A stretch of 64,000 nucleotides of DNA from Rhodospirillales bacterium (GTDB taxonomy: Bacteria; Pseudomonadota; Alphaproteobacteria; Reyranellales; Reyranellaceae): assembly GCA_016699855.1 (NCBI GenBank), contig CP064988.1, positions 3,314,501-3,378,500 of the forward strand, given 5' to 3'. Position numbers and translations under genes: made by a program. The notes under the pieces were generated by a model. The model did not search any database. It was not told the DNA's origin and worked only from the letters and a program-made list of their open reading frames with translations. Of the stretch, positions 53,238 to 61,664 are shown piece after piece. Positions within the stretch are counted from its first letter, which is position 1. The number at the start of each line of letters is the position of its first letter.

Positions 53238-55628
53238 ATGACCCGCGCCGCCTTGCTGCAACCCTCGTTCACGGCCGGCGAGCTGAGCCCGCGGCTGGCA
53301 GGCCGGGTGGATCTCGCCCAGTACAAGAGCGGCCTGGCGGTGTGCGAGAACATGATCGTGCTGCCGCACGGCGCCGTCACGCGGCGGCCGGGCACGCGCT
53401 TCGTGGCCTTGGCCAAGGACCAGACGGCGCCGGCGCGGCTGGTGCCGTTCGTGCATTCGGTCGACCAGTCCTACGTGCTGGAGATCGCCGCCGGCGCCGT
53501 CCGCTTCCTGTCGGACGGCGTCGACGGTCCCGGCGCGCTGCGCGTGCCAGCGCTGCCGGCGGGCGTCGCGGCCGGCCCGTTGACCGGCTGGACCGACGCC
53601 TCGGACGCCGGCGCGACGGCGGTGGCGGGCGCCGCGCCGTCGAGCCTCGACCTGACGGCCGGCGCCACGGCGCGCGCCCGCGCCCGCCGGCTGATCACGG
53701 GGTTGTCCGGCCCCGACCGCGCGCTGCGCGTCGAGGTGGCCGGCGGGCCGGTGTCGATCCGCGTCGGCACGGCGGCCGGCGGCGCCGAGCTGGTCGCGGA
53801 GCGCGCGCTGGACACCGGCTGGCACAGCGTGGCCTTCGCGGTGGCGGCCGGCGGCTCCGACGTGTGGCTCGAGATCGCGGTACCCGAGGCCGGCGGCGCG
53901 CGCCATGTCGGCTCGATCGCGCTGCTGTCGGACGTCGATCTGGAGCTGCCGCTGCCCTACGGGTCGGCGGCCGCGCGCGAACTCGACCACGCGCAGTCCG
54001 GCGACGTGCTGATCCTGACGCACGCCGACCACGCGCCGCGGCGGCTGGCGCGCTACGGCCATCTGTCGTGGTCGTCGACCGCGCTGGCGGTCTCCGACGG
54101 GCCGTTCACGACCGAGAACCTCGATCCCGCCAACCAGCTCTACGTCTGGAACCTGACCGGCGACGATGTGCAGCTCACGTCGTCCAAGGACGTCTTCGCG
54201 GCCGCGGACGTGGGCCGCCAGGTGCGGCTCAAGCAGGGCGCGCGCTGGGGCTGGGCGCGGATCGTCACCTATGTGGGCCCGCGCGAGGTCCGCATCGCGA
54301 TCCCCGCGCCGCTGCACACCTATGGCGGCACGGCGGCGTGGCGGCTGGGCGCGTGGGGCGGTTCGCGCGGCTGGCCGCGCTGCGTCGCGTTCCACCAGCA
54401 GCGCCTGTTCTTCGCCGCGACGCGGGCCCAGCCGCAGACGGTGTGGGCGTCGAAGGCGGGCGAGTACGACGTGTTCTCGCCCACGGTCGCGATCGACGGC
54501 GCGTCGGGCGACCACGAGACCACCGACGAGTGCGGGCTGTCCTACACGCTGGCGGCCGACCAGGTGAACGGCATCCTGTGGCTGGCGCCGCTGCGCGACC
54601 TGATGATCGGCACCGCCGGCGGCGAGTTCCGGCTGGCGGCGGGCGAGGACCGCGGGCTGACGCCGCTCAACGCGCTGGTGCGCGCCGAGACGGTGCACGG
54701 CTCGGCGGCGCCGCGGCCGGTGCGCTGCGGCTCGGCCGTGCTGTTCGTGCAGCGCGCCGGACGCAAGCTGCGCGAGCTTGGCTTCGACGCCGCCGCCGAC
54801 GGCTTCCGCGCGCCCGACGCGACGCTGCTGGCCGAGCATGTCGGCGCCGGCGGCATCGTCGATCTGGCGTGGCAGCAGGAGCCCGACGGGCTGATGTGGG
54901 CGTGCACGGGCGCCGGCGGACTGATCGCCATGACCTACGACCGCTCGCAGCAGATCGTCGCCTGGCACCGCCATCCCACCGATGGCGCGGTCGAGTCGCT
55001 GGCCTGCGTGCCGGGAGCGCGCGAACTGGGCGCCGACCGGCTGTGGTTGATCGTGAACCGGCCGGTCGGCGCCACGGCGCACCGCTTCATCGAGGTGATG
55101 GAGCGCTGCGACATCGACGCGCCGATGACGGCGCTGCGGGTCGATTGCGGCCTGTCGCGCCACGGCGCGCCGGTGACGACCGTCTCGGGCCTCGACCATC
55201 TCGCCGGGCGCGTCGTGACCGGCGTCGCCGACGGCGTCCCGGTGCCGCCGCGCGCGGTGTCCGGCGGCGGCGCGGTGACGCTCGACGCGCCGGCGGTCGA
55301 CGTGTCGCTCGGCCTGCCGTTCGTCTCGGCCATCGAGACCTTGCGGCCGGAGGCCGGCGCCGAGGATGGCACCGCGCAGGGCAAGGCCAAGCGCGCCCAC
55401 AAGGCGCTGCTGCGGCTGCGCGCCAGCGCCGGCGGCCATGCCGGCGTGCCCGGCGGTCCGCTCGATCCGCTGGTCTACCGCGCGGCGACGCCGTGGAGCG
55501 GCGACCTCGCCATCGATCTACCGGCGGGCCTCGGCCACGACGGCCGGGTGCGGATCGAGCAGCGCCAGCCGCTGCCGTTCACGCTGCTGGCGCTGTCGAC
55601 CCGCCTGGTCGTCCACGACGGCGGCTGA
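53238..55628 (+). CDS. Phage tail nozzle protein (tail tubular protein B type)
   Basis: 796-residue structural protein. The N-terminus ALLQPSFTAGELSPRLAGRV followed by YKSGLAVCENMIVLPHGAV is diagnostic of the nozzle/tubular B-like proteins of BPP-1-type podoviruses. The middle has QQRLFFAATRAQPQTVWASK and VNGILWLAPLRDLMIGTAGG (beta-propeller-like). It forms the tip of the short tail through which DNA leaves. It is the longest gene in the structural cluster and reads without frame breaks, which argues that the cluster has not decayed strongly. Confidence 0.88.
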   Translation: MTRAALLQPSFTAGELSPRLAGRVDLAQYKSGLAVCENMIVLPHGAVTRRPGTRFVALAKDQTAPARLVPFVHSVDQSYVLEIAAGAVRFLSDGVDGPGALRVPALPAGVAAGPLTGWTDASDAGATAVAGAAPSSLDLTAGATARARARRLITGLSGPDRALRVEVAGGPVSIRVGTAAGGAELVAERALDTGWHSVAFAVAAGGSDVWLEIAVPEAGGARHVGSIALLSDVDLELPLPYGSAAARELDHAQSGDVLILTHADHAPRRLARYGHLSWSSTALAVSDGPFTTENLDPANQLYVWNLTGDDVQLTSSKDVFAAADVGRQVRLKQGARWGWARIVTYVGPREVRIAIPAPLHTYGGTAAWRLGAWGGSRGWPRCVAFHQQRLFFAATRAQPQTVWASKAGEYDVFSPTVAIDGASGDHETTDECGLSYTLAADQVNGILWLAPLRDLMIGTAGGEFRLAAGEDRGLTPLNALVRAETVHGSAAPRPVRCGSAVLFVQRAGRKLRELGFDAAADGFRAPDATLLAEHVGAGGIVDLAWQQEPDGLMWACTGAGGLIAMTYDRSQQIVAWHRHPTDGAVESLACVPGARELGADRLWLIVNRPVGATAHRFIEVMERCDIDAPMTALRVDCGLSRHGAPVTTVSGLDHLAGRVVTGVADGVPVPPRAVSGGGAVTLDAPAVDVSLGLPFVSAIETLRPEAGAEDGTAQGKAKRAHKALLRLRASAGGHAGVPGGPLDPLVYRAATPWSGDLAIDLPAGLGHDGRVRIEQRQPLPFTLLALSTRLVVHDGG

Positions 55629-55677
55629 CGCGCCGCCCCGATCTTCCGACCCATCCGACGAAGCCAAGGAGACATCG

Positions 55678-55968
55678 ATGCCGATCGCCTACGCGCGCGC
55701 GGAGATCGCCGCCGCCGACCAGTTCACCGCGCCGGTGCGCCTGCACGGGCTGTTCAACCTCTCCATCGAGCGGCCCGGCGCGGCGTGGACCGCCACCGTG
55801 ACGGTGCAGCGCAGCTTCGACGGCGGCGCCACCTGGAACGACGTCGAGGCGTTCGGCGCGCCGGCCCAGCGGCTGGGCTACGAGCCGGAGGACGGCGTGC
55901 TGTACCGCGCCGGCTGCAAGGCCGGCGAGTTCACGTCGGGCGTGGTGCCGGTGCGGCTGAGCCGGTGA
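55678..55968 (+). CDS. Small phage tail-region protein
   Basis: 96-residue beta-rich protein (FTAPVRLHGLFNLSIERPGA, ATVTVQRSFDGGATWNDVEA). The WNDVEAFGAPA segment is like small tail-tip or baseplate-like proteins beside nozzle genes. AAGGAGACATCG stands before the ATG. It is followed at 10 bp by the tail-fibre-like gene. Confidence 0.7.
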   Translation: MPIAYARAEIAAADQFTAPVRLHGLFNLSIERPGAAWTATVTVQRSFDGGATWNDVEAFGAPAQRLGYEPEDGVLYRAGCKAGEFTSGVVPVRLSR

Positions 55969-55978
55969 GGGCGGGGCG

Positions 55979-56836
55979 ATGACCAACCTGTATCCCGTCT
56001 TCCTCCGGTTCGGCGCCGCGCCGGCCGGCCACCGGCCCGAGGCCGAGGCGTTGTTCGCGCGCCGCCAGTCGCTGGGCGTCGCGACCGACTCGGCGCGCCG
56101 CGCGCTCGACGCCGCCCTGATCGACACGCTGGCGTCGGCCGGCGTGTGGGCGAAGCTGCGCTTCTTCCTGATGTTCGCGGCGCCCGGCGTCGCGTCGGCG
56201 CTGATCGACTGGACCGTCAACCACCACGATCCCGAGTCGCAGGGCGCGCCGGCCTTCGAGGCCGACCGCGGACTGTCGTTCATGGCGGTCGGCGACCGGC
56301 TGCTGTCGCCCTACAACCCGGCGCTCGACGCGGCGGTGTCGGTCGGCGACATCGCGGCCGGGGTGTACGCGCGGACGGATGGGGAGGCGACCGGCTACTG
56401 GGATCTGTCAGCGTACGACGATCGCGTACCGTCGGCTCTTACCATCTCCGTGAAGTACAATTCCGACGCAACGGGCCGAGGAATCGTCGCGTCGAACTCG
56501 GAGCAGAATTGGGCGTTCGGGGCGGCCGGCGACGGAAGCGTTCGCGGCTCAAGCATCGTAAGCGCGCTTGGTGGAACGAGAGCGGCCTATCGGAATGGTG
56601 CAGCGGCTTACGCCGCTGCGGTTGTCAGTGCGGCGGCCAAGCCCGATTGCGGTGTGGGAATCGGCGACGGCAGGTTGGTGAATAGCGCCGGCACGCTAGG
56701 CTGGAACGGCGCGCCATGCCGCCGTCAGCTCGCCTACGCCTTCGTGTCGCGCGGCTTGTCGGGCGTGGAAGCCGCGTCGCTGCACGCCGCCTGCGAGACC
56801 TATCTCGACGCGCTGGGCGCCGGCGTCGCGGCCTGA
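55979..56836 (+). CDS. Putative tail fibre / receptor-binding protein
   Basis: 285-residue protein. The N-terminal 125 residues (VFLRFGAAPAGHRPEAEALF, KLRFFLMFAAPGVASALIDW) are of host-like GC content. The rest (56380-56700) is visibly more AT-rich and encodes a concanavalin-like beta region (LTISVKYNSDATGRGIVASN, NWAFGAAGDGSVRG). The end, FVSRGLSGVEAASLHAACET and YLDALG, is typical of the last strand of phage fibre lectin domains. An exchanged tip domain that decides host range is the likely reading. Confidence 0.65.
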   Translation: MTNLYPVFLRFGAAPAGHRPEAEALFARRQSLGVATDSARRALDAALIDTLASAGVWAKLRFFLMFAAPGVASALIDWTVNHHDPESQGAPAFEADRGLSFMAVGDRLLSPYNPALDAAVSVGDIAAGVYARTDGEATGYWDLSAYDDRVPSALTISVKYNSDATGRGIVASNSEQNWAFGAAGDGSVRGSSIVSALGGTRAAYRNGAAAYAAAVVSAAAKPDCGVGIGDGRLVNSAGTLGWNGAPCRRQLAYAFVSRGLSGVEAASLHAACETYLDALGAGVAA

Positions 56837-56858
56837 CCGGCGCCCCATGGAGGTTCCG

Positions 56859-57131
56859 ATGAACACGTCCCCCGAGAGGCCGGGCGACGGCGGCGTCGAC
56901 GCGCGCCTGCTCGAGGACGCCGCCGAGATCGGCGCGCGTCGCGCGCTGGCGGCGGTCGGTCTGCACGACGCCGACGCGTCGAAGGACGTCCACGAGCTGC
57001 GCGCGCTGCTGGCGGATTGGCGCAGCGTGAAGACCGGCGTGCTGGCGGCGCTGGGCAAGGCCTTCGCCATGGCGATCCTCGGCGCGCTGGCCGTGGCCGT
57101 CGGCTGGAAGTGGATCCCGCGGGCCGATTGA
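56859..57131 (+). CDS. DUF6127-like small phage membrane protein
   Basis: 90-residue protein starting at ATG 56859 after GGAGGTTCC. EIGARRALAAVGLHDADASK and LRALLADWRSVKTGVLAALG precede one membrane helix (AFAMAILGALAVAVGWKW). Small proteins of this style sit just before holin genes and may assist lysis as an anti-holin or pinholin-like factor; this is inference from position. Confidence 0.62.
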   Translation: MNTSPERPGDGGVDARLLEDAAEIGARRALAAVGLHDADASKDVHELRALLADWRSVKTGVLAALGKAFAMAILGALAVAVGWKWIPRAD

Positions 57132-57164
57132 GGCCTCCCGTCACCGTGGAAGGAGCGTCGCGAT

Positions 57165-57620
57165 ATGATCACGCTGTTCGGTGCGCTGCTGGGCTTCCTG
57201 GCGCCGTTGCTGCCGGAGGTCTTCAAGCTGCTGACCGCGCGCGCCGACCGGGCGCACGAGGTCGCGATGGCCCGGATGCAGATGGACCTGGTGATGGCGG
57301 GGCACCACACCCGCATGGCCGAGATCGGCGCGATGGCCGACATGGCCGGCGACCAGACGGCGTTCGCGGCCTCGCTGCGGCGTAGCGGCGTGCGCTGGAT
57401 CGACGGCGCCAACGGGCTGGTGCGGCCGGCGCTGACCTTCTGCTTCTTCGTGCTCTACGCCGCCGTGAAGGCGGCGCAGTTCGCCACGATCGCCGAGACC
57501 GCCGGGATGGCGGCGACGGTGATGGAGCTGTGGGGCGACGAGGACCGCGCCATCTGGGCGGCCATCGTCTGCTTCTGGTTCGGCCAGCGCTCGTTCAACC
57601 GCTCGATGGGGCGGGCGTGA
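57165..57620 (+). CDS. GTA-type three-transmembrane holin
   Basis: 151-residue membrane protein resembling the GTA_holin_3TM family. A first hydrophobic segment is FGALLGFLAPLLPEVFKLLT; after a Met/His-rich cytosolic loop, two more are RPALTFCFFVLYAAVKAAQF and AIWAAIVCFWFGQRSF. The WIDGANGLVRPALTF motif fits the family. It would let the endolysin reach peptidoglycan. The endolysin gene begins 2 bases after its stop. Confidence 0.78.
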   Translation: MITLFGALLGFLAPLLPEVFKLLTARADRAHEVAMARMQMDLVMAGHHTRMAEIGAMADMAGDQTAFAASLRRSGVRWIDGANGLVRPALTFCFFVLYAAVKAAQFATIAETAGMAATVMELWGDEDRAIWAAIVCFWFGQRSFNRSMGRA

Positions 57621-57621
57621 G

Positions 57622-58086
57622 ATGCGGCCGGCCGGCGTCGCCTATCCGCTCGGCGCGCGCGGACTGGCCCTGGTCAAGGCGTTCGAGGGGCTGCGCCTGA
57701 CCGCCTACCGCTGCCCGGCCGGCGTCTGGACGGTCGGCTACGGCTCGACCGGCCCGCATGTCGCGCCGGGAACGACGGTGACCGCGCCCGAGGCCGAGGC
57801 GCTGCTGCTGCTCGACCTCCAGCGCTTCCAATCCGCCGTGGCGCGGCTCGTCCGCGTGCCGCTGACCGAGGGCCAGTACGACGCGTTGGTGTCGTTCACG
57901 TTCAACCTCGGCGAGGGCGCGCTCCAGGCGAGCACGCTGCGCGCGATGTTGAACAGGGGCGAGTACGTTGCGGCCGCCGACCAGTTCGGGCGCTGGGTGC
58001 TTGCTGGGGGCGTCAAGCTACCCGGTCTCGTCCGCCGGCGGGCGGCAGAGCGCGCCTTGTTTTGTACGGACGACGCTCATCGGTAG
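57622..58086 (+). CDS. Phage endolysin (GH24 lysozyme)
   Basis: 154-residue T4/P21-type muramidase. The catalytic set E-x8-C-x5-T is visible: Glu22 (FEGLRL), Cys31 and Thr37 in the CPAGVWTVGYGST stretch, matching endolysins in which the middle Asp is replaced by Cys. EGQYDALVSFTFNLGEGALQ is the conserved helix. No signal-arrest sequence is seen, so the upstream holin is needed for release. It is the last gene of the structural cluster on this strand. Confidence 0.92.
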   Translation: MRPAGVAYPLGARGLALVKAFEGLRLTAYRCPAGVWTVGYGSTGPHVAPGTTVTAPEAEALLLLDLQRFQSAVARLVRVPLTEGQYDALVSFTFNLGEGALQASTLRAMLNRGEYVAAADQFGRWVLAGGVKLPGLVRRRAAERALFCTDDAHR

Positions 58087-58096
58087 TTCAGAGTGT

Positions 58097-59350
58097 CTAG
58101 CCGCCAGAACCTTCGGTAAACGCCCGCGAGATGTACCAGTCGCGTACTGGCGGCACTTGCCTGCGGCCGCCTACCGACGAAAGAAGCATTGCAATCATCG
58201 GATTGCCCTGGCGCACCGTAATCCATCCCAAGCGCCTAGCGGCAGATTTCAGCGCTCGGTCAAAGGCGTGATCAGTGACGCCCGCCCAGCCACGGATCGC
58301 TGACGAACCGTTGGCCCTCGCCCTGGTCATGACTTCCTTCAATAGCGAAGTGATAATCTGGGATGCCGTGATCGGTGAATCCTCAGCGTCAGCGACAAAC
58401 GCATCAAGAAGGGCCGTGACGCCCTCGGCAGTTGGGCCAACGCACACGTATCCCACAGGAACATCGCCGGCGTACGCGGCAACGAACTCCGATTGAACGA
58501 ACGGATTTCGGAAGAAACGCCACTCCAAGTATTCTCTTGATCGGTGAATGGTTGTGCCGCCCCAGCGTGCAATAAATCGATGGCTCAAGGCGTCCGCCCA
58601 ATCCGGCGCGCGCTCCTCCGTTCGCAGGCTGATCCGGGTTGGCGGCCGATAGCTTGATTCAGCAATGCGCGAGGCTGTGGCCATTCCAAGTGACGCAATA
58701 CGCTCCGCGACTGATCGGACGCGCCCGGCGGCCGGTTGCGGCCGAAGCCTCATTGCAGCCGCGGCATCAAGTGCGCAAATGACCTGTGCCGTGGTTGTCG
58801 GGACTTGAAACCCGAGTCTCTCGAATGCAGTGCGCGCTGGCGTGAAGCCCCATATGGCGCCGATATCGTGGTCGCGTGCGTACGCTAGCAATGGCTCATA
58901 GAGGCGACCGAATAGATCCTTCCCACGCATCGACGGCGCTACAAGCGTTTCCTCGGACTTTGCAGTGGGCCGGACGCCCAGGGCGTCGAGGAAGTCGATC
59001 ACAATGAGAGCCTGCGTCCCGACGACCTCGCCGTCCAGCTCGGCGATCGCGAACGGCAAGTTGCCCGTTGGACCCTGCGCACGACCAAATTCCCAAGTCC
59101 ATTGGTCCAATGTGCGGCGCGTCCCGTACGCTGCGTTGTAGAAGGCGTTGCAGCGAGGACCGTCTGCGATGGTTGCTAGGCGAATCGCAATGTTGTCGCT
59201 TGGCTGCATGCCAACGCGCTCCGATATGACGGCGTTCGCTGTTTGATCGATAGCCTGTTGGCGCATCATGCCCGAATTTGATCGCCGTAGGCCAATCTGA
59301 ACCCTCACGGGGTTCGTGTCCGCTTGCAGGATCCCTCCGTCGTCTTCCAT
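58097..59350 (-). CDS. GNAT-family acetyltransferase, AT-richer gene
   Basis: 417-residue protein with two GNAT-like halves. The first has IAIRLATIADGPRCNAFYN and, around residue 120, KSEETLVAPSMRGKDLFGRL, the acetyl-CoA loop, followed by YEPLLAYARDHDIGAIWGFT. The second half (REYLEWRFFRNPFVQSEFVA, VPVGYVCVGPT) resembles enzymes that acetylate lipopolysaccharide or glycan groups. The coding DNA is visibly less GC-rich than the phage cluster and its codon use differs, so transfer is likely. It converges on the endolysin gene over 10 bases, the usual place for a lysogenic conversion gene. Other starts, such as 59270, are possible. Confidence 0.65.
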   Translation of the reverse strand: MEDDGGILQADTNPVRVQIGLRRSNSGMMRQQAIDQTANAVISERVGMQPSDNIAIRLATIADGPRCNAFYNAAYGTRRTLDQWTWEFGRAQGPTGNLPFAIAELDGEVVGTQALIVIDFLDALGVRPTAKSEETLVAPSMRGKDLFGRLYEPLLAYARDHDIGAIWGFTPARTAFERLGFQVPTTTAQVICALDAAAAMRLRPQPAAGRVRSVAERIASLGMATASRIAESSYRPPTRISLRTEERAPDWADALSHRFIARWGGTTIHRSREYLEWRFFRNPFVQSEFVAAYAGDVPVGYVCVGPTAEGVTALLDAFVADAEDSPITASQIITSLLKEVMTRARANGSSAIRGWAGVTDHAFDRALKSAARRLGWITVRQGNPMIAMLLSSVGGRRQVPPVRDWYISRAFTEGSGG

Positions 59351-59451
59351 TGTTCCGCATGGCGGCTATGTCTTCCGGGGGCGCGCTTGATCGGGCCCGG
59401 TCCGGCCCGTAGTTTCGGGCGTTGCACTGGATTCGAGGGCCCGAGGAAGAG

Positions 59452-60294
59452 ATGAAGTTCACCGGAACGGAAAACTACGTCGCCAGCGACGATCTGCGCG
59501 TGGCCGTCAACGCCGCGATCGCCCTGCAGCGGCCGCTGCTCATCAAGGGCGAGCCGGGCACCGGCAAGACCGTCCTCGCGCACGAGGTCGCCAAGGCGCT
59601 GGGCGCGCCGCTGATCGAGTGGCACATCAAGTCGACCACCAAGGCGCAGCAGGGCCTCTACGAGTACGACGCCGTCACCCGCCTGCGCGACAGCCAGCTC
59701 GGCGACGAGCGGGTCAACGACATCGCCAACTACATCAAGCGCGGCAAGCTCTGGGACGCCTTCACCGCCGGCCGCCCCGGTGCTGCTGATCGACGAGATC
59801 GACAAGGCCGACATCGAGTTCCCCAACGACCTGCTGCAGGAACTCGACCGCATGGAGTTCTTCGTCTACGAGACCGGCGAGACCATCAAGGCGCACCAGC
59901 GCCCGATCGTGATGATCACCTCGAACAACGAGAAGGAGCTGCCGGACGCCTTCCTGCGCCGCTGCTTCTTCCACTACATCCGCTTCCCCGACCGGGAGAC
60001 GATGCGGAGATCATCGACGTCCACTACCCCGACATCCAGCGCAACCTCGTGCGCGAGGCGATGACCGTCTTCTACGACATCCGCGAGGTGCCCGGCCTCA
60101 AGAAGAAGCCGTCGACCTCCGAGCTGCTCGACTGGCTGAAGCTGCTGATGGTCGAGGACATCCCGCCGGACGCGCTGCGCAGCAAGGACTCCTCGAAGCT
60201 GATCCCGCCGCTGCACGGCGCCCTGCTCAAGAACGAGCAGGACGTCCACCTGTTCGAGCGCCTCGCCTTCATGGCGCGCCGCGAGAAGAACTGA
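59452..60294 (+). pseudogene. MoxR family AAA+ ATPase with two compensating frame breaks
   Basis: AAA+ ATPase of the MoxR group that works with VWA proteins to insert metals or remodel enzymes. Walker A is IKGEPGTGKTVLAHEVAKAL near residue 31. The frame breaks at 59775-59778, where a run of four C should be three; after correction it reads VLLIDEIDKADIEFPNDLLQ (Walker B). It continues until 60002-60005, where one G is missing before CGGAGATCATC, then returns to the original frame through HYPDIQRNLVREAM to the stop at 60294. With both repaired the protein has about 280 residues. Two opposite single-base errors in one intact gene favour sequencing indels. A partner VWA gene lies 75 bp downstream. 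Confidence 0.85.
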
Positions 60295-60299
60295 GTATC

Positions 60300-60342
60300 C
60301 CTCCCCCTCAGGCGCCCGGTAAGCCGAGTGGGGAGGGGGCGA
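60300..60342. repeat. Repeat fragment between moxR and coxE
   Basis: CCCTCCCCCTCAGGCGCCCG and GAGTGGGGAGGGGGCG form a short imperfect hairpin related to the family B and C repeats. It lies within the two-gene operon. Confidence 0.45.
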
Positions 60343-60369
60343 AGCGACGCGCGGGCCGAGGAGCCAGCC

Positions 60370-61553
60370 ATGTTCGTGAACTTCTTCCTCGAGCTGAAGC
60401 AGGCCAAGGTGCCGGTCTCCATCAAGGAGTACCTGTTCCTGATGGAGGCGATGGACAAGCGCATCGCCGACTACAGCGTCGACGACTTCTACTACCTGAG
60501 CCGCTCGATCCTGGTGAAGGACGAGCGCAACATCGACAAGTTCGACAAGGTGTTCGGCCACGTCTTCAAGGGCCTCGAGCCGGCGCCCGGCGAGGCCGCG
60601 CCGGCCGAGATCCCCGAGGAGTGGCTGCGCAAGCTGGCCGAGAAGCTGCTGACCGACGAGGAGAAGGCGCAGATCGAGGCGCTGGGCGGCTGGGAGAAGC
60701 TGATGGAGACGCTGAAGAAGCGTCTCGAGGAGCAGAAGAAGCGCCACCAGGGCGGCAGCAAGTGGATCGGCACCGCCGGCACCTCGCCGTTCGGCGCCTA
60801 CGGCTTCAACCCCGAGGGCGTGCGCATCGGCCAGGACAAGAACCGCGAGGGCCGCGCCGTCAAGGTGTGGGACAAGCGCGAGTACAAGAACCTCGACGAC
60901 TCCGTCGAGCTGGGCACGCGCAACATCAAGATCGCGCTGCGCCGGCTGCGCAAGTTCACCCGCGAGGGCGCCGAGACCGAGTTCGACCTCGCCGACACGA
61001 TCCGCCGCACCGCGCGCAACGCCGGCTTCCTCGACATCGTCATGGTCCCGGAGCGGCGCAACAAGATCAAGCTGCTGGTGCTGTTCGACATCGGCGGCTC
61101 GATGGACTGGCACATCAAGCTGGCTGCGAGGAGCTGTTCTCGGCGGCGCGGACCGAGTTCAAGCACCTCGAGTTCTTCTACTTCCACAACTGCCTGTACG
61201 AGAAGGTGTGGAAGGACAACCGGCGCCGGCACACGGACTTCATCCCGACCCAGCAGCTGATGCACACCTACGCCTCGGACTACAAGGTGGTCTTCGTCGG
61301 CGACGGCTCGATGAGCCCGTACGAGATCGCCTACCCCGGCGGCAGCGTCGAGCACTGGAACGAGGAGGCCGGCCAGGTCTGGATGCAGCGCATGACCGAC
61401 CTGTACGGCGCCGCGGTGTGGCTCAACCCGGTGCCCGAGCGGCACTGGCAGTACACGCCCTCGATCCAGCTGCTGAAGCAGCTCATGAGCGACCGCATGT
61501 ACCCGCTGACGCTCGACGGCATCGACAAGGCCATGCGCGAGCTGAACCGGTAG
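60370..61553 (+). pseudogene. CoxE-like VWA domain protein, one frame break
   Basis: A 394-residue von Willebrand factor A protein (CoxE/DUF58 relative) paired with MoxR. The N-terminus is VNFFLELKQAKVPVSIKEYL. The VWA metal site DIGGSMDWH starts near residue 242. At 61123-61124 the frame breaks: KL is followed by two spare bases, then CEELFSAARTEFKHLEFFYF and the rest continue to TAG at 61553. A one-base loss (or two-base gain) restores the reading. FFYFHNCLYEKVWKDNRRR and VWMQRMTDLYGAAVWLNP are typical of the family. The known role of MoxR-VWA pairs is chaperoning of metalloenzymes, as in CO dehydrogenase, but no target gene is adjacent. Confidence 0.85.
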
Positions 61554-61597
61554 CGCCTTCCTTCCCCCGCGCGCGGCCGCCCCGCGCACGATCCGTT

Positions 61598-61648
61598 CCT
61601 TCTCCCGCTCGCGGGAGAAGGCGCCCCGAAGGGGCGGATGAGGGGCCA
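61598..61648. repeat. Family B/C palindromic repeat before the DUF559 gene
   Basis: TTCTCCCGCTCGCGGGAGAA is a perfect hairpin, followed by GGCGCCCCGAAGGGGCGGAT and GAGGGGCC. It may end the moxR-coxE transcript and supply the 5' leader of the DUF559 gene. Confidence 0.7.
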
Positions 61649-61664
61649 AGGACGGGATCCCTCC

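Noticed and set aside
52146..55439. A 1097-codon minus-strand open frame
   Set aside because: It is fully opposite the tail genes, with low-complexity His/Arg/Gln content and no binding site.
53238..56836. Search for a diversity-generating retroelement, since the structural genes resemble BPP-1-like phages
   Set aside because: No reverse transcriptase, Avd gene or template/variable repeat pair was seen; the AT-rich fibre segment has no second copy in the window.
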